From Vanilla planifolia (lineage: Eukaryota; Streptophyta; Magnoliopsida; Asparagales; Orchidaceae), in NCBI GenBank assembly GCA_023846275.1, contig CM043877.1, forward strand, positions 19,140,607 through 19,204,606: a stretch of 64,000 nucleotides of DNA. Reading direction: 5' to 3'. Every line of letters begins with the position of its first letter. Position 1 is the first letter of the stretch. The notes under the pieces were generated by a model. It made no database searches. It was not told where the DNA came from and saw only the letters and a list, made by a program, of their open reading frames with translations. Below are positions 13,450-24,904 of the stretch, piece by piece. A program made the position numbers and the translations under genes.

Positions 13450-13990
13450 GGTCATTTCTTTTATTGAATTTTATATTTTTTTTATTGCTTTTAGCTATCA
13501 ACTTACTTATCGAGCTTATGAAACTCATTACCCTTTTATACTACATGTCAAGCCACTAATGTGCATACGGAACTTGGTGGCAATTGAGATAGGTTCTTGG
13601 GAGGAGGTTTTGTGGTGAGTTTTATATAGGGGGTTAGTGTTGTACCTTATTTATTTGGAGTTGTAAATGGATATGCATATGCTCGTACACTTTGTTATGC
13701 AAGTGTTAAGCTAAGGGTTATTCCTTTTATTGAATTTTATACTATTTTATTACTTATAATAATTAGTTTTCTTATTGAGCTTATGAAGCTTATTACCTAC
13801 TTACACTATAAGTTAAGCAATTGATGTGCATAAAGCTAAGTAACCTAGTGGAAATTGAGGTAGGTTCTTGGGAGACAATTTTGTGGTGAGTTTTGTATAA
13901 GAGGTTTCATGTTGTACTTTATGTATTAGAAGCTATAAATGGATATGCATATGTTCTTGAACTTTGTTGTGCATGTGCTAAGTTATGGTT
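13450..13990. repeat. Tandem duplication, about 266-bp unit, two copies
   Basis: Copy 1 (about 13450-13715) and copy 2 (about 13716-13990) both begin with 'ggt(c/t)att(t/c)cttttattgaattt'. Both continue through 'gagcttatgaa.ct.attacc', 'aggttcttgggag', 'ttttgtggtgagtttt' and 'aaatggatatgcatatg'. The copies are clearly diverged. The content is not recognised. Confidence 0.8.
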
Positions 13991-15520
13991 TATCTTTTTG
14001 TTGTAGAAAAAGGTTTGAAATTCTTTTTACTATTACCCTTGCTTATGTCATTTGATGGTGTTCTCTATTTTTTCTATCTATTATGATGTTTTTTTCAATT
14101 TTTCTATTCTATTATGTCTTATCATGTAGAAATGATAGATGGAGAAGACACATTTTCCTACAATTAATTGAATTGCATTTATATTCCTTTTTTTTTCAAT
14201 GCCCTAATGAACCACTAAGAAGGGTGACTGGATGTTATGACAAAGTGAATCCATGAGTACATAAGGATAGTCCATACATTTTGGCTTTAGGTAGACATTG
14301 AAGGTTGGTTGCATGTATGAAATTTGTTGTGATGAGAGTACCTCTTAGATATGAAGGTAATGATGAATATTAAAAGTACTATTGTATGAAATGATAAATT
14401 AAATAACAAAAGGTAAAAAAAAGTGACATCTTATGCATGATCACACATTCAAAATGCCATTCTAGCCTTTTGAATATGTATGTCCAGCACCTTAAGAGTA
14501 AAATCCCAAGTTCTCGTAACAAATTCTACTTGGTTGGAATATTTCAAATGCACTCAAATTTGTTTTTTGAATGAAACTATATGGTGTTTGGTTCAGTTTA
14601 GTATTCTAGAATAATAACTAGTTAAAATACCAAATGAGGTAAAAAAAATATAAAATAAACATGAAAATATAATACTTCATGAGAAACTTGCATTAAAACT
14701 TTTTCAATAAAATTTGGAAATAATGTGATATGAAAATGGCAAAGAATATAAGATATTATAAGGATTTAATTAAATTAACACTATAATCACTATATAAGAA
14801 ATCCCGATTGGTTGGAGGAGAGAGGATGATTGCTTAGAAAGTTCACAAGTCTCTTAGGTTGGCTAAATCATGAAGGTCAAAAGAGGAACTTTGAGATTTG
14901 AGGAGAAAGCTAAGAAAACTTGATTTAGAGAAGATAAACTTAAGGAAGAAAGTAAGCTTTCATCTTGCTTCTCCTTTTGGGTTTTTGTGAGATCTAGGTA
15001 CATTCATGATTATTATGCATGAAAATAAAGCACATGAGAATTTGGCTCATAATTGTGATGATTAGCGCTAGTGAACTATGAAGCAAGCATTTTAAAAATG
15101 TGTTCAAGCTATAAGAAACCTTGTAGCTCTAAGTGATTATTGTCCAACCAAGATGATAGGATAGTCCAATAAAAATAATAGTCAAGATCAAAGTCTAGCT
15201 CATGAAATGGTTTGATGGTAAGGTCTATCAAAAAGATAATGAATAGTTTTTGAATTTTTAACAAATGGTCCAAAGTATCTATCAAATAGTCGTAAGACAA
15301 TTAGACAAACATTTAATAAGAATTAGATTAGTTAATAAAAAAGGATGGATGGTGGATCAAATAAATGACCTAGGAGTTCAAATCCATTAAAGTCTCATTG
15401 GATTATTTAATAAAAGTGGATTGGATAGTCCAAAAGGGATCAAGAAACACTTTTGAATGTAGTCGTATGGGGCAAACCAATAGATTTGATGCATGTCAGA
15501 TGAACATTAGCCTGTTTGAC
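13991..15520. other. Gene-free AT-rich sequence
   Basis: No supported gene or RNA on either strand. The last part may belong to the 5' LTR of the gypsy element that follows. Confidence 0.4.
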
Positions 15521-15680
15521 GAACAAGATTGGACAGACTATTTGGCTCAATGGATGGTTTGACTAGATTTAAAAAGCTTAATCTAGTGAATCTAATTAAG
15601 GCTAGATTAATGTAATTAACATGATAAAAAGTGTATTAAATAAATGAAAGAAGTGTAAAATATACTCTATGTATGATTAC

Positions 15681-18589
15681 AAGAAAAGAAGTAAAGCAAA
15701 TAAGAGATTGGATACAAATCCTCCTAGCATTGCATAATTATTTATACATAAATATGATGTAATACTATGGTGCTAGTATAAATTTATTCATATAACATAA
15801 TGTAATGCACCATTGGAAGTAAAACGAGTGTACGAATCCCATAAAAGGGAGATGAATTGTGAGTTTTAAAATATTTTTACTAATTTTAAGATTGTATTTA
15901 TTTTTAAAAAAAATTATAGAAATAATTTTTTGTTAACCTATAAGCTTTTATAAGTTCAATTATAACTCAAGCTTTTATAAGCTTAATCCCAACTCAGTTT
16001 TTTATGAGATCAAAATAAATTTCAAGCTACCAGACCCAAAAGAAAACTAAAATATAGCTCAAAATAAAAGTTTTGATAAAAATATATAATTTGTTTTATG
16101 CTTGTTAATTCATATAGAAAGACACAAATAACTCAAAATTATGATAAGAATTAAGAAAATAATACTTAAAAAAATTAAGCTTAGATAGAATAATTTAGAT
16201 GTTAAAATCTTGTTTATTTTTATTAGTCATTTTATTCATAATAGTTAGGTAATTATAAAAATATTTTGATTATAGCCATTAGAAAGTCAAGGAACACTAT
16301 GTCAAAAGCTACTACCAAACTACTTAAAAAGTTTTTACAAATGGCTTGAATAATTCTTCCAAAATGACTAACTATAATGACACATATAATGACTAGTTAA
16401 TTAGTCATTAGGTGGGATCTATCAAATCTATTAAATCTAGTCGAAGTTGTTGCAAACCATTAGATCTAATGTTGTAAAAATAGAAGAGTTATGGATGGTC
16501 TGACCAAGATAGATTTGATTTAAGCCATCTGATCATGTCAGATGATAAAATCTGAAATGATCTTAGTTATATGATTCAAAATGGACAATTCAAAGCTACA
16601 CAATTCAAAAATAGATATTTCACGAGGAAACACTCAAGGCTATTCAATGAAATTGGATGAGATCATAACCATCGAATTTCAAGGATCGATTGCTTACAAT
16701 GAATAAACAATTGCCATTCGTTCAAAGATCGAATGGTGAGGAATGCCACAGCTTTAGATGTTGAAATGCTAGATGCAATCACTACTGTGTAATTGCAAAA
16801 ATGTGCAATTGGATGGTGATGATTTATGCTTGATTAGATGCTATAGTAGTGAACAATTTAGTTCCACATTATTGATGGTCAAAAGAGTTTTCACTTTATA
16901 AGGATTTGTGTGGGTATAATAGTCGAGCCAAATTGAGGCTGGCTCCCTCCTTATGTGCTTGAGATTTCATCATATGAGTGTACTCAAAGCTAACAGGAAA
17001 TTTCATGTAAAGCTTTGACCCAACCTATACACATACATGGTTTAAGTGATGCCCAGCTCAATCCTTTGCCTTACCCAATCTAGTTCAGGATTGCACCATC
17101 ACCAAGATCAGGTTCAACCCGATTTGGTTCCAACTATCTCTTGACCCAAGACTTGCAAATGCCCGCTCAGGCTTGCTCGACTTGAGAGCTTTGCATTTAG
17201 GCAAAAGCATGGGATGTGGTAATAATATTTTTTTAACTTTAATTATAAAAATTTTAACAAAATTATTTTTTTAATTTAACCAAGCTTTAACAATTGATTT
17301 AATATAAAATTTGACAATGATGTATAAGTAAGATTTACTCAAGAAGAAAATGATTAAAAAATAATTTTATATTTCTTAAATCAACAAATAGTTTAATTAA
17401 GATTTGAAAAAAATAAAATCTTATATATTTTTTAAATCAAAGATATTATTAAACAATCTAATGCTTGAGTTAGGATTTGAAATTGAGATGAATGGAGATG
17501 TGTCTTATAATCAATAAACTAATATTCTATTTTATAAGAAAAAGAAAGCTTTTTCAAATTTGATATGTATGTATTTAATCCTTAAAATTTGCTGAACACT
17601 CTAAGATACTTTGAAGCCTACTAGTTTATCATTTTTTATAGTACGTAGCTTGTTATTTACATGTAAATATATTTCATACTAAATAACTCTATGATAATAA
17701 AATATTAAATATTTTAGATTTTACTCATCAAATACAAGGGTGATCTAACAGTATTGCATCATACATTATACCTAGAATATAATGATATTTATGCAAAATG
17801 TTGTGAATATTGATTGATTGTATTGGTATATGACAACATATAAGCATATATATTACTTGAATGAATACACATGAATTCCTTGATTGAACATAATATGTAA
17901 TAACATGTGAAATGCAAGTAAATAAATATAAATTACACATATTGGCTAGGTTTTAGGTGAAAGAAGAGCTTGAAAGCTTATGGGATATGCAAATAGCAAA
18001 GCTTGTAATGACAAATAAAAAAAAGTAATCACGACACCATTTGACTAGCAAAGAAAAAAGAAGACAACGAGATGAGATGTTAACCACTAAATTAAAATTT
18101 GCCAAAATGGAGGTGATTCTACTTAACCACACAAAGGGGAAAGAGGATGTTGGTTGTCGTAATATAAGATTGAGGATTTGCATAAAATAGAGGCGACCCT
18201 ACTTAGCCATGAGAGGAAAAAGGAGGTAAAAGAATGTTAATCAGTATACAAAAAATAGCTAATTAAGGAGTAAAGAATTCTTAATTTAGTACTATTTAAT
18301 AAAAAGAAAATTTAAGGCCATTATGCATATGTGAATGTTTATTTATCTAATATATGATACATGTAAATGATTCTATTAAAGTATAAACTTACAGACATTA
18401 CCCTAATGTTATAATGTGATTGTGTTGTTATGCCTATTGAGCTTATCACAATGGCTCAATCCATGTTTGGTAGTAATAGTTTCAGGTGCACGAGTTGAAC
18501 ATTAGAAACCATAAGAAATTATGTGAATTATGTAATAAAATGTAGAAATTAGCAAGTGCTTATTAAACAAGAATATGTTTATGCATTGT
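15681..18589. other. DNA splitting the 5' LTR of the plus-strand gypsy element
   Basis: In the 3' LTR the two matching blocks are contiguous (about 21181-21565). At the 5' side they are separated by this 2.9 kb stretch, which suggests a later insertion. Its content is not recognised. It includes a GC-richer segment at about 16910-17220. No inverted ends or target duplication were confirmed. Confidence 0.45.
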
Positions 18590-18860
18590 TTTTCTTAGAC
18601 ATTATAAGCTTTGTAATAATTATGTTATATTAAATATAAAAATTGATGTTGCATCTTTTATTTTTGTTGTACGTATGATATAGCTCTATATTTTTCTTAA
18701 ACTAGTATGATCACGTTAGTGCATCTTTTGTAATCTTTATTTTAAGATAAGGATGTCTATGGAAGGATGCACATGTAAAAAAATATTAAAGTTAATATGT
18801 ATGCATGTGTGTATGTGGATTTATAAGAACAAAATTTAGTAACAAGTATGACACTAAGGT
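18590..18860 (+). repeat. 5' LTR piece (second block) of the plus-strand gypsy element
   Basis: Shares order and sequence with 21310..21565. Both copies contain 'tgttatatta.atataa', 'gttagtgcatcttt', 'catgtaaaa.aata.taaag' and 'atatg.atgcatgt'. Confidence 0.7.
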
Positions 18861-21180
18861 ATAGTTGAGGTTGACATAATATAGAAATGCATTCACTGAT
18901 ATGCTGTGTAATGATCCTCATTGATTGCTTTATAATTATTTATTGTATATGAGATGCAATTTGGAATATTATATTAAAACTATTATATGACATAATAAAT
19001 CCTTAGCATCAACATAGCCAAGAAGAAGCTAACATAAAGAGTGAAGTAAGACATGAATAATAGCCAAAAATTAGGAAGAATTTGTTATTGGATGAGCTAC
19101 AAGTAATAATCCTATTAAAAGAGGAACTTGGCCAAACTTCTTCATGCAAATAGGATAAAAGATATTAATTTGATAAATTAAAAGAATACAAGTTGCATCC
19201 CAATACTTCTCTAATGCCACAAATTCTATGCAAGCTAAGGACTGCTTAAATATGTTCTTGAAAGTATGATGTGCCCAAAAAATAGGAGAGCATCACTAAT
19301 AGTTCTTGTGCCCAATGGTGTAGCTAGAAATTGATGAGTATCCTAGGAAAAAAGTTAAGATTTGTAGGAAAGAAAAATTTGGAGATCTCATGGAAATAAT
19401 ATATCAAAGCTTATAGAAAATAGCATGTCCTGATATTTACAAGGGACATGATCAAAGATGAACTAAGTAGGTTGACTCCAAGAGACATGGCTATAAATGA
19501 TTATAAGCAAGGAGTTTTTGCTTTAACCAAATGTGCCCAAAGGATGATAACTATAGAAGAGCAAGTGTGCTACATGTTTCATGAAGGATTGCAAAATTCA
19601 ATTCTTAATATAATTGTGTCATTAGAGTTTCTCACTTACTAAGAGCTAGATGAAGCAACTTAGCAAATGAAGTGCAATCAAAATATAATAGAGGATAAGA
19701 TAGAATCTTGGAAAAGAAGAGAACCCTCATTCTTCTATTAAGATGGGTCTAAGTTTAAGAAGCAAATGACTACTGGCATGACTTCTCAAAGTTTGGCTTA
19801 TCTTTAGGATCTAGAGCTATAAATGGGCCATAGTACAACACTTGTAAGAAATGACATTAAGGCAAATGTCAAAAGAAGAATTAGAATAGTTGTTTTAGTT
19901 ATCATGAAAAAGGCTACATTACTAGAATGTGTCCTAAAAGATTCAAAAACACTCTGGAAAGCAAACATGTAATTGTATTGGTGTAGAATCCAATGGGTTT
20001 CTTAACTAAAAGATTCAATATTATAAATGTTATAACTCAATTGGTACCATTACACATATAAACTATTATGTAAACAAAGGCACATGCATCTATTTATGAA
20101 ATAACAAGTACACCATTTATATATATTTATTTATCATTATTCTATTTGATTGTCATTCTTCACACTCATTTATTTTTTAAAAGATGATTACAAAGCTAAC
20201 ATTGAATCAACAAATCTTAATGAAACCTCTTATAGTAAAATTACCCATGAGTGAAAAAGTGGGCATGAGCCAATATGTGGAGCAAAACATAAAAATTAAT
20301 AGAAAATTATCCCCTTTGATCATAATTGATTTAAAATAATTTGATGTGAATTTAGAAACAGATTTGTTAAAAACATATCAAGTGATAATTGACTACCATA
20401 AGGAAAAGGTAAAGATCAATACAAAGAGTAATACCAATATTATCTACTTTGGGGAAGGTAGAAAGGTACCTATAATAGCTACTTTAAAGGAAAAGGAACT
20501 AATACAAAAACTTTGTGCTTGTGGCTCAAAAACAAAATCTTAAATTGTAGAACATTCATATAATTTGTGATTATCTTGAAGAATTCATAAAAGATTTGTC
20601 TATATTGTCTCTTAAAAAAGACAAAATTTAGGATTCACTTAAGGCCAAGTATAGAATTTATCTTGAAAACACCATAAATAATGACACTGATATAATTACA
20701 AGAAATGATAAAAAGGGTTTTATTAAGCCAAATACATAACCATGTGGTGCATCTATTTTATTGGCAAAAAAAAAGATGATAGTTTGAGAAAGCGCATGAT
20801 TATCAAGAGTTGAATAGAATTATTATGACAAATAAATACTTGTTTCTTAGAATTCATGAGCATTTTAATCAATTATAAGAAATAGTTGTATTCTCTAAAA
20901 TCTCTATTTTTGTCATCATCAATTGAAAATAAAAAATGATGATAACTTAAAGACAATTTTCAAAATTAAGAATGTACATTATGAATTTTAATAGTCTTTG
21001 AGATTAACAAATACTCCAATAGCATTCATAGACTTGATGCATAAGATATTTAGGTAATGATTGGACTAAATTGTCATATGTTCGTAGATGATATTCTGAT
21101 ATATACTAAGAATTGAAAGGAGCACATAATGCCTTTAAATGTGTTGTAAAGAATGAAACAACATCACAAAGTCTAATGAA

Positions 21181-21600
21181 GTCAATGGATGGTCTAATCA
21201 GACAAAAAAAGCTTAATCCAATAGGTCCAATTATGGCTTAATTAATGTAATTAACATCATAAAGAATGTGTCTTATATGAAAAAAGAAGTTTGATATACT
21301 TTATGTATGACTATAAGCATTATAATATATATGTTATATTAGATATAAGAACTAATATAATACTTAGTACAATGTTATATCATATATTTTTGCTACAAGT
21401 ATAATTTAACTCCATATTTATTTAAATTGTTATTATCATGTTAGTGCATCTTTTCTAGTTGTCATTTTAAAATATGTATGTGAATGAAAGAATATACATG
21501 TAAAAGAATAATAAAGTCAAGAAATATGCATGTATATATGTAAATTGATATGATGTTAATGAATGTGTCTTGGCCATGGTTAAAGTCACATTATCATTAA
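21181..21600 (+). repeat. 3' LTR of the plus-strand gypsy element
   Basis: Begins near 'gtcaatggatggtc', matching about 15548 onward, and continues without a break into the block that matches 18590..18860. The far end is approximate. Confidence 0.6.
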
Positions 21601-23040
21601 GAAGCTCAATGCTCAAGGTCTTATTTTGGAAATAGTTTATGCATGATCGATAAAAATAGCAATTGTATAGTCAATAAGCTTTAAAAAAATAAAAATTTGG
21701 CCTTTAATAAAAGAGAATAAGAAAGCTAAGAAAAAAAGAAAAGAATTGGTGAAACCAAAATGTCATAATAACTATTAAATATAGATTAAATATATGTTAC
21801 TTCTTAGACATGAATAAAATAACCACCCAAACTCCAACGTTTGAGTGGTTTCATAATCTTGCCAAATAGGGAAAGTGAAACTGAAAAGTACTTTAGCCAC
21901 TTATTTTCATCATCATATTAGTATTCTTATAAATCTAATAAAATTGATAATAATTTGAGATTTCAAATATATATGTGGGCATAATTGTCATGAGTATGAG
22001 TCAAACATATGAAATCCACTAGCCCACGACACCATGGTCAAAAAGAATGAGTTAAGGAATAAGAGAAGAGAAAAGAAGAAAGAGAGAGAGAGAGAGAAAG
22101 ATAGAGAGAGAGAGAGAGAAAGAGAGATCTAGGTTCTTACCAAGTTATGTGGCTTAGACAAGGGTTTGATGAAAGGAAGAGAAGTGTGCTAAGAAGAGAA
22201 ATAGAAGAGAGATGACTCTAGTTATGTGAAAAATGTTGAAATTAAGGAAATAATCTACCACCTAATGACTTAAAAAAAACCCCATTCATTACAACATACA
22301 AAAAACATAAAAAATGTAGAAAGTAGAAATAAAGCAAGAATGCACAAGTTAGATTACATTACTTAATTGACCTAAGTACCTAATCCTTGCACCATATACC
22401 AAGCATGCGTCTAGTTCACTTCATTCTTTCTAAAAATACATATTAAAGACTTGTTTTTTTTCTAGAGGTGAGTCTTAGAGTTAAGTTATTTTTACTTATG
22501 ATATCAAATAAGTTCTTCGTTTGTCCAAATTTTATCATAATATTATATTAATTTTTTCTTCTTCTCTCCATTAATTCTTACGAACTAATAGTTTTCTATA
22601 TTAAAATGAAAATTGGAGGTATGCTTCTTGTTTGAATTTTTCTAATCTCAAGCCAAATAGAGCCAAGGTTTTGTGATGCTCTTAGCCAAAAAGTCCCTCA
22701 ATCAACTTTCTAAAAAAATATTTATTTACTGATATCACTAATAATTAATAACCAATTTTTTAGCAAAAAAATTATAAAAACTTATTCTTCAATAAAAAAT
22801 AAACTAATTTTATTTTTTATCCCCAAATATGCATATTAAATAAAATAGTATGAAATTAAAATGTTTTTTACTTTTTTGACTCAAAATCATCCAATAAAAA
22901 TTATTAACTATATTTTCTACATTCACATCCCAAAATAATTTAAATAAAACTACCATAAATAATTTTTTTTATTTACATTTTTATCAAAAGACAATTTTGT
23001 AATATCTATTAAAAACTAATTAAAGCTGAAAAAAAGGTGA
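21601..23040. other. Gene-free sequence upstream of the PDCB gene
   Basis: No coding signal was recognised. It contains a GA-rich microsatellite (22062..22128) and a short hairpin (21821..21850). Sequence from about 23040 onward becomes GC-richer and is taken as the proximal upstream region of the PDCB gene. Confidence 0.5.
22062..22128. repeat. (GA)n microsatellite
   Basis: A purine-only stretch of mostly GA dinucleotides with a few AAAG interruptions, about 1.4 kb upstream of the PDCB start codon. Confidence 0.9.
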
Positions 23041-23332
23041 TGCCAGCTCAAAGATCCAGAGGCAAGAATGGCAGAAAGGGTCCATAGGGGCCATGAAAGT
23101 ATGAAGCTCAGCGTCCTCTTCTCAAAGAGACAATGCAATGATTTAATTTTGAAGGGAAGCCACCAAACTTAACTCTCTTGGTTATCCACAACCAGATCAC
23201 TGACCCAATGAATGAGTTAAGGACCGTTTACCTTACATAGGCCACTGCCGTGCAAAACGCACGACGCTCACTCCCCAAGAAGCAGAACAAAATATATTGT
23301 AATGTTCTGTATATGGAATTAAACTAAGTGAA

Positions 23333-23347
23333 TATATTATATAATAC
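23333..23347 (+). promoter_or_regulatory. Candidate TATA box of the PDCB gene
   Basis: 'tatattatataatac' lies about 130-145 bp upstream of the ATG at 23478. A start site some 30 bp downstream would give a leader of roughly 110 nt. This rests on position and composition only. No other core promoter motif was identified. Confidence 0.4.
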
Positions 23348-23477
23348 AATCACCAGGCCTGCCGTTTTACCCTGGTTACTCATTGGCAGGCTCCCTTCAC
23401 CTTTTCCTTCCCCAACTCATCTTCTTCCTTCTTCAAGGAACTAATTGTGCTCTCCAAAACTGTAGTGTTCTTCAACG

Positions 23478-23604
23478 ATGGTTGCCATGGTGTCCGTGTT
23501 ACTTCTCCTGGCCATATGTGGTGGTGCCGGTAAGGTTCAGCCCTTTGATCCTTCCTTTCCGTTTCTCGAGGTGCCGTACAACCTTCTGTTGCAGACTTGG
23601 AGAA

Positions 23605-23636
<32 letters not shown>

Positions 23637-24904
23637 GTTCCCTCTTTTCTTTCATTTGTTCTAAAATGGCGAGGACTTTCTTCGTGTAAATTAATGTGGA
23701 GTCTGAAGCCACTGTTTTTTGTTCCAAGATGTACCATTTCTATCATCAACGACCTTATTTGCTTTTTAAGATATCTTCCTAGTCATGCAAAATCAATTCA
23801 GTAGTTACAAGCTAATCTCCACACCAACATAAAGAATGTAAAGCAGAATAGAACAAATGTTTATACCATTACCTTGATCTGCATTTTTCCTCGGCTCATG
23901 TTTTTAGACAGAAAGGTGGTCTTTTTCTATCAACTTCCTTGCTTTAGTGAGGTTCTACCTTTGCAGTCACAAACTACTCTCTTCACTGATTAAAAGAATT
24001 TAAAGCAGATTATAACAAATGCTTATACCATAACCTTGATCTGCATTTGTTCTCAGCTCATGTTTTTAGGCACAAAGGTGGTCTTTTTCTTTCAAATCCC
24101 TTAGTTTGAAGCGGATCTATACTCCTGCCATTTTTCATCTGGTCTCATGAAATTTTTATGCCATTTCCTTAAACTACTCATAAGCCTTTGTGTGGCAGAT
24201 GCTGCTTGGTGTATTTGTAGGACTGATGTGAGTAACCCAGCTCTGCAGAAGACATTAGACTATGCCTGTGGAGCTGGAGCTGACTGCAATCCCATCCTCC
24301 AGAATGGTGTCTGCTTCAACCCCAACACTGTTCTTGCTCACTGCTCCTACGCAGTAAACAGCTATTACCAAAGGAAGGGTCAGGCTCAGGGAACTTGTGA
24401 TTTCACTGGCACAGCAACCCTCAGCCCAACTGACCCCAGTATGGCTCAAACAGCCCAGTTTAATTTTGATTGTGGCTCAAACAACCCAGTTTAATTTTGA
24501 TTGTTTCTCTATTTTATAATAGCCATATACCCTTCTGTTTCATTTGCAGGTAGCAGTGGCTGCAATTATCCTGCAACACCAAGGTGAAATATATTTGTGT
24601 TTTTTGAAATCTATATCATGGTGTAATTGCTTTGACATGAATGGATTTTGCTTTGGGTTTGCTCTTTTACAGTGCTGCAACAACGAGTTCTACTGGAACA
24701 GCAACTCAGAACCCAGCTGGGTCATCTACAACACCAAATGGGTTCACGCCAACCCAAAGTGGGACAGGAGTTTTGGGAGGCCTTGGTCCTGCAGGAACCA
24801 CGAGTATAGATGGGAATGGAGTTGGCTATCTGGCAATCCCATTGTTGGGTCATCTCTTTCTCACAATCTTGTCCTTTGGCTTAGTTTTGTGGAGGTTTTT
24901 TTGA
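23478..24904 (+). CDS. PDCB: Plasmodesmata callose-binding protein (X8 domain, GPI-anchored)
   Basis: Four exons: 23478..23529, 24199..24438, 24550..24583, 24673..24904. They give 185 aa with GT-AG introns, and the phases close exactly. Residues 1-17 are a hydrophobic signal peptide (MVAMVSVLLLLAICGGA). The X8 (CBM43) domain spans about 20-105: 'WCICR' at 21-25, 'LDYACGAGADC' at 37-47, 'GVCFNPNT' at 54-61, 'AHCSYAVNSYYQ' at 64-75, 'GTCDF' at 82-86 and 'CNYP' at 102-105. A Ser/Thr/Gly-rich spacer follows, then a C-terminal hydrophobic tail (about 158-185), as expected for GPI attachment. Family members bind callose (beta-1,3-glucan) at plasmodesmal necks and limit cell-to-cell flux. This is the usual size for the family. 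Which paralogue (PDCB1-5 or an unnumbered X8 member) is not decided. The gene is convergent with RUS3. Intron 1 carries a poly-G run and a 162-bp tandem duplication. Confidence 0.95.
23605..23635 (+). repeat. 31-nt poly-G homopolymer in PDCB intron 1
   Basis: An uninterrupted run of 31 G lies 76 bp after the exon 1 donor. On the coding strand it is G-quadruplex-prone. The reading frames across it on both strands (polyglycine or polyproline) are artefacts of the run. Length is likely to be unstable or misassembled. Confidence 0.9.
23803..24126 (+). repeat. 162-bp tandem duplication in PDCB intron 1
   Basis: Copy 1 is 23803-23964 and copy 2 is 23965-24126. Both start 'agt.acaa.cta' and share 'aaagcaga.ta.aacaaatg', 'accttgatctgcattt' and 'aaaggtggtctttttct'. 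The copies are clearly diverged. The duplication makes up about half of the intron and ends about 70 bp before the exon 2 acceptor. Confidence 0.85.
24443..24504 (+). repeat. 31-bp tandem duplication at the start of PDCB intron 2
   Basis: 24443..24473 and 24474..24504 are identical but for one base. Each unit reads 'ggctcaaaca.cccagttt' followed by 'aattttgattgt'. The first copy starts four bases into the intron. If the intron is retained, a stop inside the second copy (24492..24494) ends translation. Confidence 0.95.

Larger units (their letters stand above)
15545..21600 (+). mobile_element. Decayed Ty3/gypsy element, plus strand, with split 5' LTR
   Basis: Gag relics lie at about 19200-19640, where the block resembling the gypsy capsid/nucleocapsid region is recognisable around 19448-19640. 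A zinc-knuckle-like stretch is near 19890, the protease end is at about 20340-20540 ('LLKTYQVIIDYHKEKVKI'-like), and reverse transcriptase is at about 20700-21100. Terminal repeats are paired in two parts: 15545..15680 with 21181..21310, and 18590..18860 with 21310..21565. RNase H and integrase were not seen. The element is broken in many places and is old. Confidence 0.75.

Noticed and set aside
23380-23804. Several overlapping frames of 70-115 codons on both strands around PDCB exon 1
   Set aside because: They cross the poly-G run and are polyglycine or polyproline artefacts. Only the ATG at 23478 followed by the donor at 23530 joins an X8 domain in phase.
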